Positions 35,640 through 56,713 of a stretch of 64,000 nucleotides of DNA are shown piece after piece. The position numbers and the translations under genes are program-made. Each line of letters starts with the position of its first letter. Within the stretch, counting starts at the first letter, position 1. Location of the stretch: positions 7,819,501 to 7,883,500 of the forward strand of contig NC_060059.1 in NCBI RefSeq assembly GCF_020283565.1. Reading direction: 5' to 3'. Origin of the DNA: Trifolium pratense. Its lineage: Eukaryota; Streptophyta; Magnoliopsida; Fabales; Fabaceae. Below the pieces are notes generated by a model, which ran no database searches, was not told the DNA's origin, and saw only the letters and a program-made list of their open reading frames with translations.

Positions 35640-37482
35640 AAGAAAGTTAATTAATATTTTAAATTTTCCTTAAATATTAGTATTTTTTTAACATTTTCGG
35701 AGGTTTAGTCCAAAAAAACATTTTAGGAGGCAAAGAGAGTGTGGGGTCCACGCAGGTAAAACTTTGTTTTCTTCTTATGTTTTCTATTTCTTCTGTAACA
35801 GTTCTTCTTTCTCTACTCATTTTTTTCTTCCATTCATCATTTTCAGCTTTTGAACAATTCTTCCATTCTTCATATCTCTCCTTTCTATTGCTTACCCTCT
35901 TTTCTTTCCTCCAAAAAGCTTCCATCTTTGCCCTTTTGGGTTTCATTAATTGCTTTTTTCTACAATTTTTTTCATACCAAATTCTTTGCTTATTTCTGAA
36001 AATATTACTGATTTTTTTTTTGGGAACCCTTTTATGCTTTGGAACTCAGATTCATTTGGAGAGGTCACATCAATCTATGCCGTCTTGGATTTGCTTTCAC
36101 GTTAAGGTGTGTATTTTTATTTTTTAAAAATTATTTTTTCTTGAATTTTGAATTTTTAGTTCTTGATTTAAGCTTTTCATGTGGCTGAAAATGACATTTT
36201 TATGATGAATATTGATCTAATAGTGAAGGATATTGAGGTTTTATGTTGGAAACTGAAGGTTTGATTGAGGGGTTCGTCTGATTTTTGTGGATCAGTGTTG
36301 TATAGTTTTTTATTTTTGTTATTTTTATTATATGTTTCAGATTTCAACTTTGATTAATTTATTCACTGTTTTGAAGCCATGTTTAGGTTTTGAGAGAGTG
36401 TGGCATTTTGAATTTTTTAATTCAAAATATTGGGTACTAAATCATGTTTTATTCAATTTTAGGTTTTGTTTATTTAATTTGTTGTTCCCTTGTTGGCATG
36501 AGAAAATGTGCATCTAAAATCACTTATTTTCAATTTTTCATGTGGTTTTATTAAAAAAATAAAATTGAACTAATTTCAAATCTGCAATTTTTGCACATGG
36601 TTTAGTTGTATACTGTCATGTGTTTTAATTTCTCAGTGGTTAATGATTCTAGGTCTGCTTAGTTGTTTGTACTGTTGGGCTGATTCTTATGATCCAGTGT
36701 CTATGGTGTTGGATTTTATTCTCTGATCGAAACCAAGTTATATTTCCCCGAGTTTCGTTTGATTCAACTTAGTGCTGCTAACTTGTTTTATGGTTTTCAC
36801 ATGTTTATTGCTTCAATCCACAGAAAAAGGAAAGCCGTTTTTCTGTTTGAGGTGTGATTCTTAATTTTATTTATCTTTTTCGGATAGTTTGACAAAACCA
36901 AAACCTTCTTATTACGCAAAGAGTCCCCCATCTATCGGCGTAAATGTTTTGTATAAAATTAAGTATTTAGCATATATATAATGATTTCTATGATCTTTTT
37001 ATATTCCATCAAACAATTAGGGTCTTAAAGCGATTGATTAATTATCGTATTATATTTATGAACTAGTATATGTTCCACATTGCGTGCCATTGTGGCTTTT
37101 GTTTGTTATTCAGGTAGATGGCGTGTTTCCTTCTCCGTATTTCATACTTTATCTGCGCCATAGTTCATTTTTATTTATGCAAACATTTTGACTTGATATG
37201 TAGTTTTTGATATATATTACTTTAGTCAGAAAGGAAAGTAAACTGCAGTTAAATTTTCTCTTTCTCTATCTATGTGTGTGCGTGCGGCGCGTGTGTGGTT
37301 AGTCCTTATGGTGGAATAGGAATATTATGATCATACTGACAAAGAAAGTTATTATAGATTAGTTCTATAAAAGAAAGAGAATTTCAAAACTAATTCAATA
37401 CTAATATACTTTTTCTTGTACCAGAATAAGTGATCAATATCAAGCATCTTTCTAATCAAGTTTCTAGATCAGCTTTGGATCG
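35640..37482 (+). promoter_or_regulatory. promoter and 5' UTR (with probable intron) of FAB1
   Basis: From about 35740 the sequence turns pyrimidine-rich like a plant 5' leader. A donor 'gttaag/gtgtgt' at 36106/36107 and an acceptor 'tgtaccag' ending at 37424 would remove a T-rich 1.3-kb leader intron, leaving 58 nt before the start codon at 37483. T-rich composition between these borders supports an intron. I do not see a clear TATA box. Confidence 0.5.
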
Positions 37483-46632
<9,150 letters not shown>

Positions 46633-48441
46633 ATCTTTTTACTTTATCAAAAGAATTATACAAATTGGGAATTTATGCGATTATGCGACTATTTTAGCAT
46701 AGTATAGACTGTCAATATTGTTTAAAAACCTAGCCCTGATATTCTACAATTTTAGAGAATTTCTGGGAATGCATTTACAGGTTCACCCTGTCCAACATGG
46801 GATGAACAATTTTTTTTTTGTTGTAAATCCAAGGGAACAATGTAAAGGTTTATTTTGGATCAATGGAAAATACAGTTGATAGAGTTAAAGTACATGCTTT
46901 AAGTGGGTTCCTCCTCTCCTGTCACTTTGTTATTACTATTCTTTTAAAGAATAGTGTTACATAAGAAAAGGTTTAAGAGTTGGAATTTTGATGGAAAAAT
47001 GTTTGATTTGATCATATGGAAGGAATTAGAGATTAATCATTTTAGGGTGTATCAAATTAGAAGACTATTTTTACAAGAATCTTTTTCACTTGTTAAGTCA
47101 CATGATTTCATGTTTTGATCTTCCTCATTTATAGTAAGATCTAGTGATTAAGATTTATTATTTTGACTCTTTTACTTGATCTTTTTATTATCTATTTAAA
47201 AGTAAATAGGTATGAAAATGTTCTAGATGAATTTTTTTGGAAAATCTCAAGTGTGTTGTTTGTATAGTGAATCCTATTGTGGCTGGGAGTAACTCTTCCA
47301 GTCACAAATTTGGGTGGAGAAATGGGATAGCTATGTAGAAGAGACAAGAGCTTTGGTTATACTTTTTTATAATATTAATCTATTAAGGGTTTTATCAAGT
47401 ATTGACCTATAAATAGTTCTCCTGAATATACTTTTTATATATATAATGGTGGATATGAGGCAATACAAGGATTAACCTAGGTTGAATTTCATGTGACATT
47501 GCCCCCAATTTACATAGTTTTGGGGTTTCTAAAAACATAAAAAGTTATGGTACATATGTCACACCTAAGAAAAATCCTAGCTGTCTCTCTCTCTCTCAAC
47601 CTTTTTCCTCTACTCATCTCTTCCTTCTTCATCATTTACTAGGAGAGGGGTTGTTTTTAGCAAAATCTTTTTTTTCACCTGAAATCACCCATTTGCATCA
47701 CATTTTCTTTCCTTTTATCTTAAGTAAGTGGTTTATACATAGATTTGATTATTACTTTTTTGCATTTTTTGTGATTTCATCATTTGAGATGGTGTTGTTT
47801 GTTCTACGTTTTGATGCAGTGTTTGTTTGATTCAATATTGTCATTTAAACTTTGATCCATGCCAAATTCATAAATGACTTTGGCATCAATATTGCAGATC
47901 GAAAGACACGAGTGTTGCAGTCACTTTGATTTTGTTACATTCGTTGATATTTTTTTTCGTTTTATGTTATTAACTTGGTTGTTGAGTTTGTTTGCATATT
48001 CGTCCTTTTCAATTTTAATGATGCTGGATTTGTATTGTTTTCGATATATTTTACCACAATTTGAATGAATATCAGTAAAAAAACATTAAAACCAAATATT
48101 ATTGATTTTAAATATACTATGACTAATACATTTTAAAATGTTCTATTATTTTTAATATAAAATATTTAAATGCAATAAACCACTTGCATGCAATTTCTTG
48201 ATGCTTAATTGCTCAAGTTGAAATTCCTTCCTAAACATATGAAAGCATCAAAATTGCTCAAGTTGAAAGCAAAGTCTGTTGGGAAGTTGTTTCTGCAGAA
48301 GGAAAAGTATATTCCTACAACTTAACAAGAATTTCCATTCCAAAGGAAGAAGCCCAAATAAAAAACCTGGTCTAGAAACACCTTGCACACTTACATCTAA
48401 AAAGTCCTCATTTTTGGAATTGTGATAAGTATTTTGTGGAG
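46633..48441. other. FAB1 3' UTR and DMP upstream region
   Basis: 1.8 kb without a recognised coding region. A (CT)n-rich patch at about 47582-47640 looks like a plant 5' leader and could belong to a spliced leader of the DMP gene, or to nothing. AT-rich otherwise. Confidence 0.4.
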
Positions 48442-49083
48442 ATGAACAGCTCAACCAGCCTAGACATGGTTGTTCACTTTGAACACAGTGAAGATGATTA
48501 TTATGATCTTGAAGATTATGACAGAGATGAATCTCACTATTTCTATGTTATCAATGCAATACTGAGTGGTACAGCAAGGCTCAATGTTCTCTTACCGACA
48601 GTGACAACCCTTGCCTTCAGCATTTTCGCACCTATCCTAACCAATGATGGCGAATGCAACATTCTGAATCGCTGGTTGACGGGAATCTTCCTAGTTATGT
48701 TGGCAGTGTCCTGTGTCTTCTTCACATTCACTGACAGCTTCAAAACAGCGACTGGACGGTTGTACTATGGGGTGGCAACATTTAGAGGGATATGGACTTT
48801 CTGTGGCGGCAGGAAGAAACCTTGCGTGCCATCAGATTACAGACTTACATGGACTGATTTTTTCCATGCATTACTGTCCCTGCTCTCTTTTCTTGCTTTT
48901 GCAGGTTTGCATTATGATGTTGTGAAATGTTACTATCCAGGAATGTCTAGGAAGGTGACCAACACTTTACCACTTGTAGTTGGTTTTGTAGTAAGCATCC
49001 TTTTTGTAGTGTTTCCTTCAAAGAGAAGAGGAATTGGTTATCCCTTTTTGCTGCAATCAGATTCGATGTACTTTAGACATTGA
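48442..49083 (+). CDS. DMP-family membrane protein (DUF679)
   Basis: A single 213-residue exon from ATG 48442. After an acidic N-terminus (EDDYYDLEDYDRDE) come four likely membrane helices: about 48-66 (LNVLLPTVTTLAFSIFAPIL), 80-100 (WLTGIFLVMLAVSCVFFTF), 150-170 (DFFHALLSLLSFLAFAG) and 185-205 (LPLVVGFVVSILFVVFP). The conserved DUF679 words FTDSFKTATGRLYYGVAT, FHALLSLLSFLAFA and VFPSKRRGIGYP are all present. DMP proteins sit in plastid, vacuolar and endomembranes; members act in membrane remodelling during senescence, and DMP8/9 in gamete fusion. This one lacks the long N-terminus of DMP8/9, so a role in fertilisation is not suggested. Intronless structure is normal for the family. Confidence 0.93.
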   Translation: MNSSTSLDMVVHFEHSEDDYYDLEDYDRDESHYFYVINAILSGTARLNVLLPTVTTLAFSIFAPILTNDGECNILNRWLTGIFLVMLAVSCVFFTFTDSFKTATGRLYYGVATFRGIWTFCGGRKKPCVPSDYRLTWTDFFHALLSLLSFLAFAGLHYDVVKCYYPGMSRKVTNTLPLVVGFVVSILFVVFPSKRRGIGYPFLLQSDSMYFRH

Positions 49084-49711
49084 AACATATTTTTGTTTCT
49101 GCAATGCAGAATCAGATACATGAACTTCATCTCTTATCAGAGATTTGTGAAAACTTGTATCATAATCTAATTATACAGACTAAACAAAATTACGTTATGA
49201 ATTGGGAAAGAGTCTTCCGGGGGATGGGATTTGTCATTACAAGAAACCTATAGAAACGCGATAACATTGTGTATACCATTCAAGTTAAAGTTTACAACAG
49301 GCTACACTAAGTATGCATCATATTTTAATTAATGTACAAAGAGTAGAAAAAAATTAGCAAGGTACGCAACTAAGTAAGTTGAAAGTTTGAGAAAATGCAT
49401 CTAAACCTTCACCCTTAGAGTCTTTTTAAGAGATTGATAGGTAAGAATAAATAGTAAACAGTCACAAATTTTGTAAACAATATTTCAATTTGATTAATTT
49501 AACAGTTACGATACAAAGAGAATAATAGAAACAGACCAATTAATGTGCAACTAGAATGTAACGAAAATGAAATACTGAGTAACACTACTCACGGTCAGTG
49601 ACAACTAATTTATCCTAAACCACATCCAACAAAAAAACCATTGTGATGCAAACTCTGAACCAGATATTAACACATATATCCGCTGCTTTGATAGAAGAGA
49701 AACATAAACTA
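49084..49711. other. convergent 3' region between DMP and GT47
   Basis: Holds the 3' UTRs of the DMP gene (+) and the GT47 gene (-), which converge here. A 50-bp stretch at about 49332-49380 ('tgtacaaagagtagaaaaaa', 'attagcaaggtac') is repeated at about 50619-50667. Confidence 0.5.
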
Positions 49712-52700
49712 CTAAGTACACTGACATCGTCGTGGAACCAACACACCAGGTGGTTTTCTTTTCTCTCGAATTATGGCTTCTTTTATCATTGGCAGTTTTT
49801 CGTGGACTTTCTTCCATATATGATTCACTGCACCATCCAAAGGTATAGGGCCAATACCACCTGGATGACCATTATCATATACAAACATGGGCTGCACTTG
49901 AGCCATGTTTTGTCGGAACATGTCTTTCTGTTGTTTTGAAAACCTCTGAAGATGATTGACTAGCCAGCTTGGTTTAAGTGCATCACCAACTGCTACAAAA
50001 ACTGAAAATTCTGTGTAGTCCACCATACCTTCAAATGGGAGCTCAATGTTGTCGCTGACAATAACAGGTATACAAAGACTTTGAATGGCATCAAAAAGTC
50101 GGCATGAAGTGGGTGTGTCCCCAGCTGGATGTAGGCAAAACTCTGATGTTCTCATTCCTTGTATTGATTGCTCTCGACCAGTCGCATTAGGGAAGCCCTC
50201 CTCCATTATCACACCAGGCTCATTAGTCAATAGATCCCACAACTTTTCTCTAACTAGGCCTCCCTGTAATTTGAAAAAATATTCAATGAGATGAGCATGG
50301 AATGGATAAAGCATTGGCTTTTAACGACTAGAAAGACCAGCATAAACATAATCAAACTTCTGTTGGATGAATATCTACATAAATTATTAGCATCTACTTT
50401 TATAATTAAACATTGCGGAATTGGGTTTCCAGTACTTTGTTGAGCAGAAACGATTCAGCTGAGCACTCATATTTGATCAAAGGACAGAAAAATAAAAAGC
50501 AGAGAACTCACCACCAACTCGAGGATGTCAACTAACTAGACTGCTAGGAAAAATACAAACCAATAGTGTTTAATATTTAATTATTACTAAGAAAAATACA
50601 ACTTATGAGGCTTTAATTACTGTACAAAGAGTAGATAAAAATTAGCAAGGTACACGACTAAGTCAATTGCGATATTGGCTAACATATCCAAGGACTCTGG
50701 CCAACATATCACAATTATGGGTGCTTGAGATGTAGGTGTATTTATAGGTTAAACCTTGCATGAGTGTATGCATGGAGAGTGACGATTCCACTACGTTAGT
50801 GGAGCCAAGAATAGTACTGAATTAGTACTATGCTGGATTTCTATTGGTTGAGGCCATGTGCCCCCTAGGACGTGTGTCCTTGCCTTGGAGTAGTTATGTG
50901 CTTGGTAACATGTATGAGAGTTTCAAGCCTTGGGACTTTAAGTGTATTGGGCATTAGTCTAGTCCGATACAATAGAATTTTTGCATTGAAATATAACATT
51001 TTGACCTTTGCAAAGTTAAACACAATTTTTATGACGAATATTTCTATATTGAGATTTTTATCATGTGTCCCATTTTTCTTTATTATTTTTTTATATTTGT
51101 GTCTATCCTAAAATGATCGTTGTATTAGTTTTAGAGTAATATAAATCAACAAATATTAAAGTGAATTACCCAATAGCTCTTATTAGATAAGTTTCAAATT
51201 TTCAATTTCAGATTGAGCATGCAACAACGTTAATAAAATGATTTGTGCGGAGAAGATATATCTGGCTGGGGAAGTTTTATCAGTAGCTGCCTAGGCATAA
51301 GTAGCTACTCCTCTTTCACTGGCTTCTACTTGTCTTTTACGAGCTTATTTGGTAAAAAGACCAGGTCCCATTTCCTATTTCCGGAAGGTCTTCTCCCAAG
51401 GATGAAGCTTGACCTAACTAGGACAAAATTATCAGATGTCCCTTTCGTTTAATTAATATAGATTTTAACGGCCTTATTTTTTAATTTGTCTTGGGCCTCT
51501 ATATGTATCGGGCCGGTCCTGGTCTATTTGTTTGTAATTGAAGTCAAGACAAATATAATCATTATTCATCAGTAGACTTGTTGCTAAGATAAAGAATGAT
51601 TAACTAATTAAGGAGTTCATTATTACCGTATCATGATTTAATATTTTTCAGAAATAAAAATTTAATGTTTAAGGTGGACTCATGTGCTATATAAATAGAC
51701 TCACTCTATCTTTGTTTATAAAAAACAAAAAAAACAGACTCACTGCCAAAGAACATATATTTTGTGAAAACAATTTTGTGCAAATAATGGCATTTGTTTT
51801 GGCTTTTCTTGTCATTGCTTCAGGTCTAAATTAAACTTAATGATTTGAGTATTTTTCATAAATTGTCTTTTAAATTTTCACTTCATCCAATTTACTCGCA
51901 TATTCTCTCGTATTTCATATGCAATGTTGTTCTTATTTGTTTGTATTGTTTGTGTGTAGATTTTCATAAGGAAACACAAACCCGAGGAGTGAGTGAGAAT
52001 TTCATCCCAGACTGCCGTACAACTCCCAACTGTAAACGTATCCATTTTCCTTGCGGAAAAGGCTCAACTCCCATGTGTGTTGATGGCAATTGTATTTGTA
52101 TATCCGATGGACCACCAACCCAGTTATTGTAAAATAACTATCATGTTTGATTAAGAAATAATGAATAAAATGTTAACCGAAAGGGTTACTGCACCATATT
52201 TGTATTCAAGTTTTTATGAAAATGAGATCAAATTATTATATATATTTTTTTGAAATGGCAAATATATTAATAAAGAATATCCGAGTACAAGTCGTAATCA
52301 GATACCAACAGAGAAATACACACTGCTACAAAAGAAGAGATAAAACACTACAGTGAAACTTCACAACAAAAGAGCAGAAACAAAATAGGAACCGCTGTAC
52401 AGTAGAGCCACCTCCACACATGATTGAGGACATCCACACATTGAAGCACATACATGTAAAGATCAAAAGGTCTTTATTAAGGTTGTAACGGGACCAAGGT
52501 ACAAGTGGGATAAACCTAAGGGGGACTAGGCTGTAAAATCAAAGAGGATGAAGAAGCAGAGCCATGAAAATCACTTGAACATTAAGCATGAGGGATATTT
52601 GATCTCAACAAAGTAAAATGATATAATAGAACTCGACAAGATATTTCAACCAAGACATTTGAACCCAACAAAATAAATTCTTCACATCCCTAGGATAACT

Positions 52701-55479
52701 TTCTTTACATACCTTCAGATCAAAATTGCCCACAATACAACTTTTGGCATTTTTTTTTTCTCTCTTTTTTTTTTTTTAAAATTAACTGAGCATCAGAACA
52801 TAAATAAAGTTTAGACACAACTCAGCATAATATAGATCAAACTTTGAACATCAGAACATAATTAAGACCACACTGAGCACCCCCACACTTGTGACAAACT
52901 TGCAATAAAAATTTCAAAGCAAAGCTCCTTCACCCCTAAGATTGGGACATATCATTGTTTTTCACGTTTAGGCTTATAAAACAAAGAATGGGATAAATAC
53001 GATCAAAGGGGCTTAACAAAGGGATCATTTCATTAGGGTAGGCTTATTTGGCTAGTAGTAGCTTATAAAAAAAATTGCCTAGATCATTTCAGTACATGCA
53101 TGTGAACAAGTGCTTCAAGATTCACAGTATGAGTGAAACCACACAAGAAACAACAAGTTGCTGGAAGCTCAAAAACTCACCAAGTTTAATGATCTATCAC
53201 AATGGATGCTCAATCTAGTATCAAGTCAACTTATCACACTCCGAAAGCAAATAAGTTATCCATATCATGATATACACCTCTAGGCCTAGAACAATGATAC
53301 CACTCACAACTCTTTGTACAGTAATTTTTGCTAAATGATATTGGAAATGCATCACCTATTTTTGTGATGTAGGTGTAGTAATTTTGTGATGCATCACCTA
53401 TTGAGTAATTTTTCTAATAGTAGTAATAAAGTCATTAAAAAATATTTTACATATATTTCAGGTCAACATAATTCCATCTTAAATAAATTTAGTCTCATTT
53501 GACTCATAAACTATTGGATTTGTTCGATTTTAGGGATGTGTTATGTTCTTCAAAACAGGTTGATCAAAATTTTGGACAGGGTTAGGGTCGATTATAACTC
53601 ATCTCAACTCAATCATTCCTAGTAGACAATGTGACAAAAATAGGTGATGCGTTTCCAATATCAATGAAATTTTCCACTTCAATAATTACTAAATAAATAG
53701 GCTAACATATCACAATTATGGGTGTTTGAGATGTAGGTGTATTTATAGGCTAAAACTATCCAAGGACTCGAGAATTGGGGATTTAACACCGTCATGCTCA
53801 TATTGCTATGAGGCTTTAATAAGCAAACATTATATTGAAAAAGCCAAAGAGTAGTCTAAGTGAACAAGTCCAATTATTATAAGTCATGAAAGATGCTGGA
53901 GTAAAGTTCCAAAAGAAAAAGCATGCAAGGCTAAGTCGAAAAAGAAACAATACTAACCCGGTGCCTGTGTTTGGCTCCTTTAAAATAAAGAAGGTTGCGC
54001 CGTTCCTTGTTTTCTGACAAGTGTAACTTGGGTAGAAGATGTGTGTACGGCACAATCACGTCTTTAATTACAGAAACTTGAGTGTGTTGAATCATGTCAG
54101 ATGAGCTACAGTTGGATGATTTTGAGTCAAGTCTATACCACCCACCAAAATCCACAACAAGGAGAATAGCTGGAGCAATCTCATCTTTAACATGCCACAT
54201 TGCAACTGGGTCTGCCAAACAACGCTTCAGTTTTAACATAACCTGACAATTCCAAAGACTAACTCATAAGCTGGTAAAAGCACTCCACATAATTTTCTCC
54301 TTTCACATTTCTATACATGCATTAACCTAATCTCTTATTGTTCCACATGTCAATCAATAAGAATACACAACATATCATCTGGGGGGAATGTAACAACACT
54401 GAAAACCCTTATTCCAGCAATGCATAAATCACAATTAAAGGTCAATGTGAACTGACTTATTTGAGCTTATCTACCAGCAGATACACTTTCAAGACTGTTT
54501 TGGCAGAGCTTATGGAAACAACTAATGACATGTCCATAAACTCTTCAGGATAGCTCATGAAAACGGCTTATAGCTTATATAAGAATAGTTCGACATTATT
54601 TTATCTTTTGTCGTAGAAATAGCTTATGCATAAGCACTTATATTACAAGAGTTCATGCTATAACTGCTTAAGTAAGCTGTTTATCCAAAAAAAAAACACC
54701 TAATTCAACACCTTGAACATTCTTAAATGACAATTGAATCACACTACATAAGAAATTCAGAACCTTTACAATAACAAAACAAGATTGAAACTTTAAAGCA
54801 ATGAAAACATACCAGTAAGAACAAACACATGATCTCGACCACCGGAACGTTTCCAAGCTTTAGTTTTCTTCACAAAATCAATAACCTCCCTCTGTCTCTG
54901 ATAATCCTCATTCCCAACCTTCTTCCTAAAAACACCTTTAGCCACAGCCAATTGCAATTCAGCACTAATAGTAGCAAAAAAAGGAACAAACACCACATCA
55001 GCATCACGTGCATCAAAAACCCGTTTTGCAAACGACCCAGTTCGTAATTCAGGTGGTGTTATAAGATCCCCCATGATCCAATACTCCGCACTGTACTGTT
55101 TGATAATTGGGTTCTCCGGATACGGTGGAAATTCTAGGGTTTTACCCAAATTGGTGGATCGAATTTCACGATCTGAGTCACTGCCGACTCGGGAATCGGA
55201 GTTGAAGGACCAGTAACGGTTAAGGAGGCCGTAGTTGAGGGATCTGGGAAGATCGGAGACGTAGACATTGATGGCGGAAGAGGTTGAGGTTTGAAGAAAA
55301 AGTGAAGGGTTTGAGATGATTTTGTTGGAGGAAGAAGTGAAAGGGAAGAAGAAGAATGAGAGAAAGAGAATGAAAATGAGAGTGAAGAAGAGAAAGATTG
55401 TGGTAATAGAGAAAGGGCCATTGTTGTTCTTCGTAATTGGGGGCATTGCTCTGTTTTTTGTTTCTGTGATGTGTTTCAC
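49712..55479 (-). CDS. GT47 exostosin-family glycosyltransferase, ARAD1-like
   Basis: Three coding exons on the minus strand: 55479-54813, 54211-53958 and 50263-49712, joining in phase to 490 residues. Type II membrane protein: short cytosolic tail, one hydrophobic helix (about 27-47), then the exostosin domain (INVYVSDLPRSLNY, AEYWIMGDL, DADVVFVPFFATI, TDPVAMWHVKDEIAPA, LLYFKGAKHRHRGGLVREKL, TSEFCLHPAGDTPTSCRLFDAI, CIPVIVSDNIELPFEG, ending RRCQCT). The family adds sugars to wall polysaccharides in the Golgi; ARAD1-clade members are implicated in pectic arabinan. An upstream in-frame ATG at 55479 precedes a second at 55446; either could be used. Intron 2 is 3.7 kb and contains an NCR-like gene on the other strand plus several repeats. 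The clade assignment rests on recognised motifs, not a tree. Confidence 0.92.
50619..50760. repeat. repeat in GT47 intron 2 with copies at 49332 and 53697
   Basis: The first part (50619-50667) repeats 49332-49380. The second part (about 50690-50755, 'acatatcacaattatgggtg', 'tgagatgtaggtgtattta') repeats 53697-53760 with few changes. The two copies bracket the NCR-like gene. The element type is unknown. Confidence 0.6.
51687..51698 (+). promoter_or_regulatory. TATA box of the NCR-like gene
   Basis: CTATATAAATAG, about 90 bp before the start codon at 51787, giving a leader of about 55-60 nt if transcription starts about 30 bp downstream. It supports the strand and start chosen for the small gene. 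Confidence 0.6.
51787..52132 (+). CDS. NCR-like small secreted cysteine-rich peptide
   Basis: Exon 1 51787-51823 and exon 2 51960-52132, GT-AG, in phase, about 69 residues. Exon 1 encodes a hydrophobic signal (MAFVLAFLVIAS); exon 2 encodes the mature part with cysteines spaced C-x5-C-x6-C-x7-C-x4-C-x-C. Signal in exon 1, peptide in exon 2, and the terminal C-x4-C-x-C are the hallmark of nodule-specific cysteine-rich peptides of Medicago and relatives, which are secreted to rhizobia in nodule cells and drive bacteroid differentiation. A TATA box lies at a fitting distance. The signal peptide is short for the family, and a defensin-like peptide outside the nodule remains possible. It lies inside intron 2 of the GT47 gene on the opposite strand. 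Expression is not shown by the sequence. Confidence 0.78.
52235..52460 (-). repeat. possible LINE 3' tail
   Basis: On the minus strand the segment ends 'ctttattaatatatttgcc' followed by 'atttcaaaaaaata', the usual tail wording of plant LINE copies, preceded by a non-coding GC-richer stretch. No coding remains of a LINE were read, so the call is weak. Confidence 0.3.
53337..53662. mobile_element. foldback MITE in GT47 intron 2
   Basis: The left end 'gatattggaaatgcatcacc' and the right end 'ggtgatgcgtttccaatatc' are 29-bp inverted repeats with one or two changes, 326 bp apart. A lone copy of the end ('aggtgatgcatttccaat') also occurs at about 55998. Confidence 0.7.
53697..53760. repeat. direct repeat of 50690-50755
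   Basis: About 60 bp, 'ctaacatatcacaattatgg' through 'atttataggctaaa', nearly identical to the copy 3 kb to the left. Confidence 0.7.
54440..54690. mobile_element. MITE in GT47 intron 1
   Basis: A run of 'agcttat', 'cttatgcataagcactta' and a final 'gctgtttatccaaa' resembles the element at 9675-9918. Internally 'actgttttggcagagctta' and 'gatagctcatgaaaacgg' pair loosely. Older and more diverged than the copy in the WD40 gene. Confidence 0.5.
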
Positions 55480-56713
55480 TCTGTTTTGTTCTGTTTCACT
55501 CTGTTTCTTGTTTCTATAATGTATTTCAGTGTTTCCAATTCTGAAACAATGGTTGCATTAGCAATTTCATGCGACACCGACAATGAATTTTCCAAATAGT
55601 AAGGATATTGCGCTCTTTAGGTGGTCCAGAATTTGATTGTCACACAAGTTTCTCGACCAAGATTAATTAATGACGGTGAAAAAAAAAAAGAGAGAAAGGA
55701 ATGTGCGGACAAACGGAATCCAAAGAGTCGTCTTAACTCTCAACCTAATGATTTTTTTGATTTGGTGTTAAATTTGTTTCATGCAATTTTTTTTGCAAAG
55801 AAATAATTTAAATAATAATTTGATTCGTCTAATACGTATGTACTTCTATATAATATTATTGTTGATTTTCAAATGTTTGAGCCAAATGAAAAAGAAATTG
55901 TGTTTAGAACGGATTGTATTTAAATACTTTCTTTTCTTACGATCGATCACAAAGTTATTATGAAATTAAGAATGTGTCTATTGACTTCTCTAACATAGGT
56001 GATGCATTTCCAATAATATAACTTCTCTAACATGATGATAACATGGAAGAGTACTATAAATTACCGATGGAAATAATACCAAAAATGTGTTGAAACCAAT
56101 TTTCTGTAGATTTCATAATTAACCTTTGGTAGATAACTAGATATTACCTCCCAGACAAAAAAATCTAGATTTTGAAATTTGAGGTCATGAACCAAATGAA
56201 CAATGCAAACAGAAACATTGTCATGCATTAAATTGTTAATATACAAGAAAAGGACTTTTTTTTTTAATTAACCTGTATTTGAAAAAAATAAATACAAAAT
56301 TAATCTACATTGAAAAAATAATACCAAAATACCGCATGTACAATTATGCCAATGAGGATGGTGCAAATGGCGTGACTGTCTTCGGTGTTTCAAGCTCATC
56401 TGAGTCATCTTCGTTGGCGTGATTGTACTAGCAGCCCAAAAGTAGAGCATTTTGGTTTTTTTTTTTTCTTCTATGCTTTGCATTTTTTTTCCTTTCAAAT
56501 ATCGGTTAATTAAAAAAAATGATCCACAAGAAAACTAGAGAGTTCAGTTGAACTCATAACAAAATTTAAAGCAGCAGAGAATAATAGCAAATGTTCTGTC
56601 AAGCTCTAAAGTCTAAACTATGTCACAAGAAATTTCCTCTCCAAAACTAAAAAGAGAGAGGGAAAAACTATTGCATAAGAGAAGTCCTTATTCTTTCTCC
56701 AGCATGTTGTTGA
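55480..56713. other. GT47 promoter side and intergenic DNA
   Basis: The GT47 transcript probably starts within about 80 bp above 55480. The rest is AT-rich without a recognised gene. A solo MITE end is at about 55998. Confidence 0.45.

Larger units (their letters stand above)
32115..35640. other. AT-rich intergenic DNA with MITE remnants
   Basis: About 3.5 kb without a recognisable gene on either strand. A Stowaway-like start 'ctccctccattatctattat' at about 32747 and an inverted end near 32860 suggest one MITE remnant; two further MITEs are listed separately. Confidence 0.5.

Noticed and set aside
35677..35946. Minus-strand Lys/Glu-rich frame
   Set aside because: It is the complement of the pyrimidine-rich FAB1 leader; the composition explains it.
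49643..50294. Plus-strand frames over the GT47 third exon
   Set aside because: Shadows of the minus-strand exostosin exon.
51243..51452. Plus-strand 69-residue frame upstream of the NCR-like gene
   Set aside because: No signal peptide, cysteine pattern or domain; start and splice context absent.
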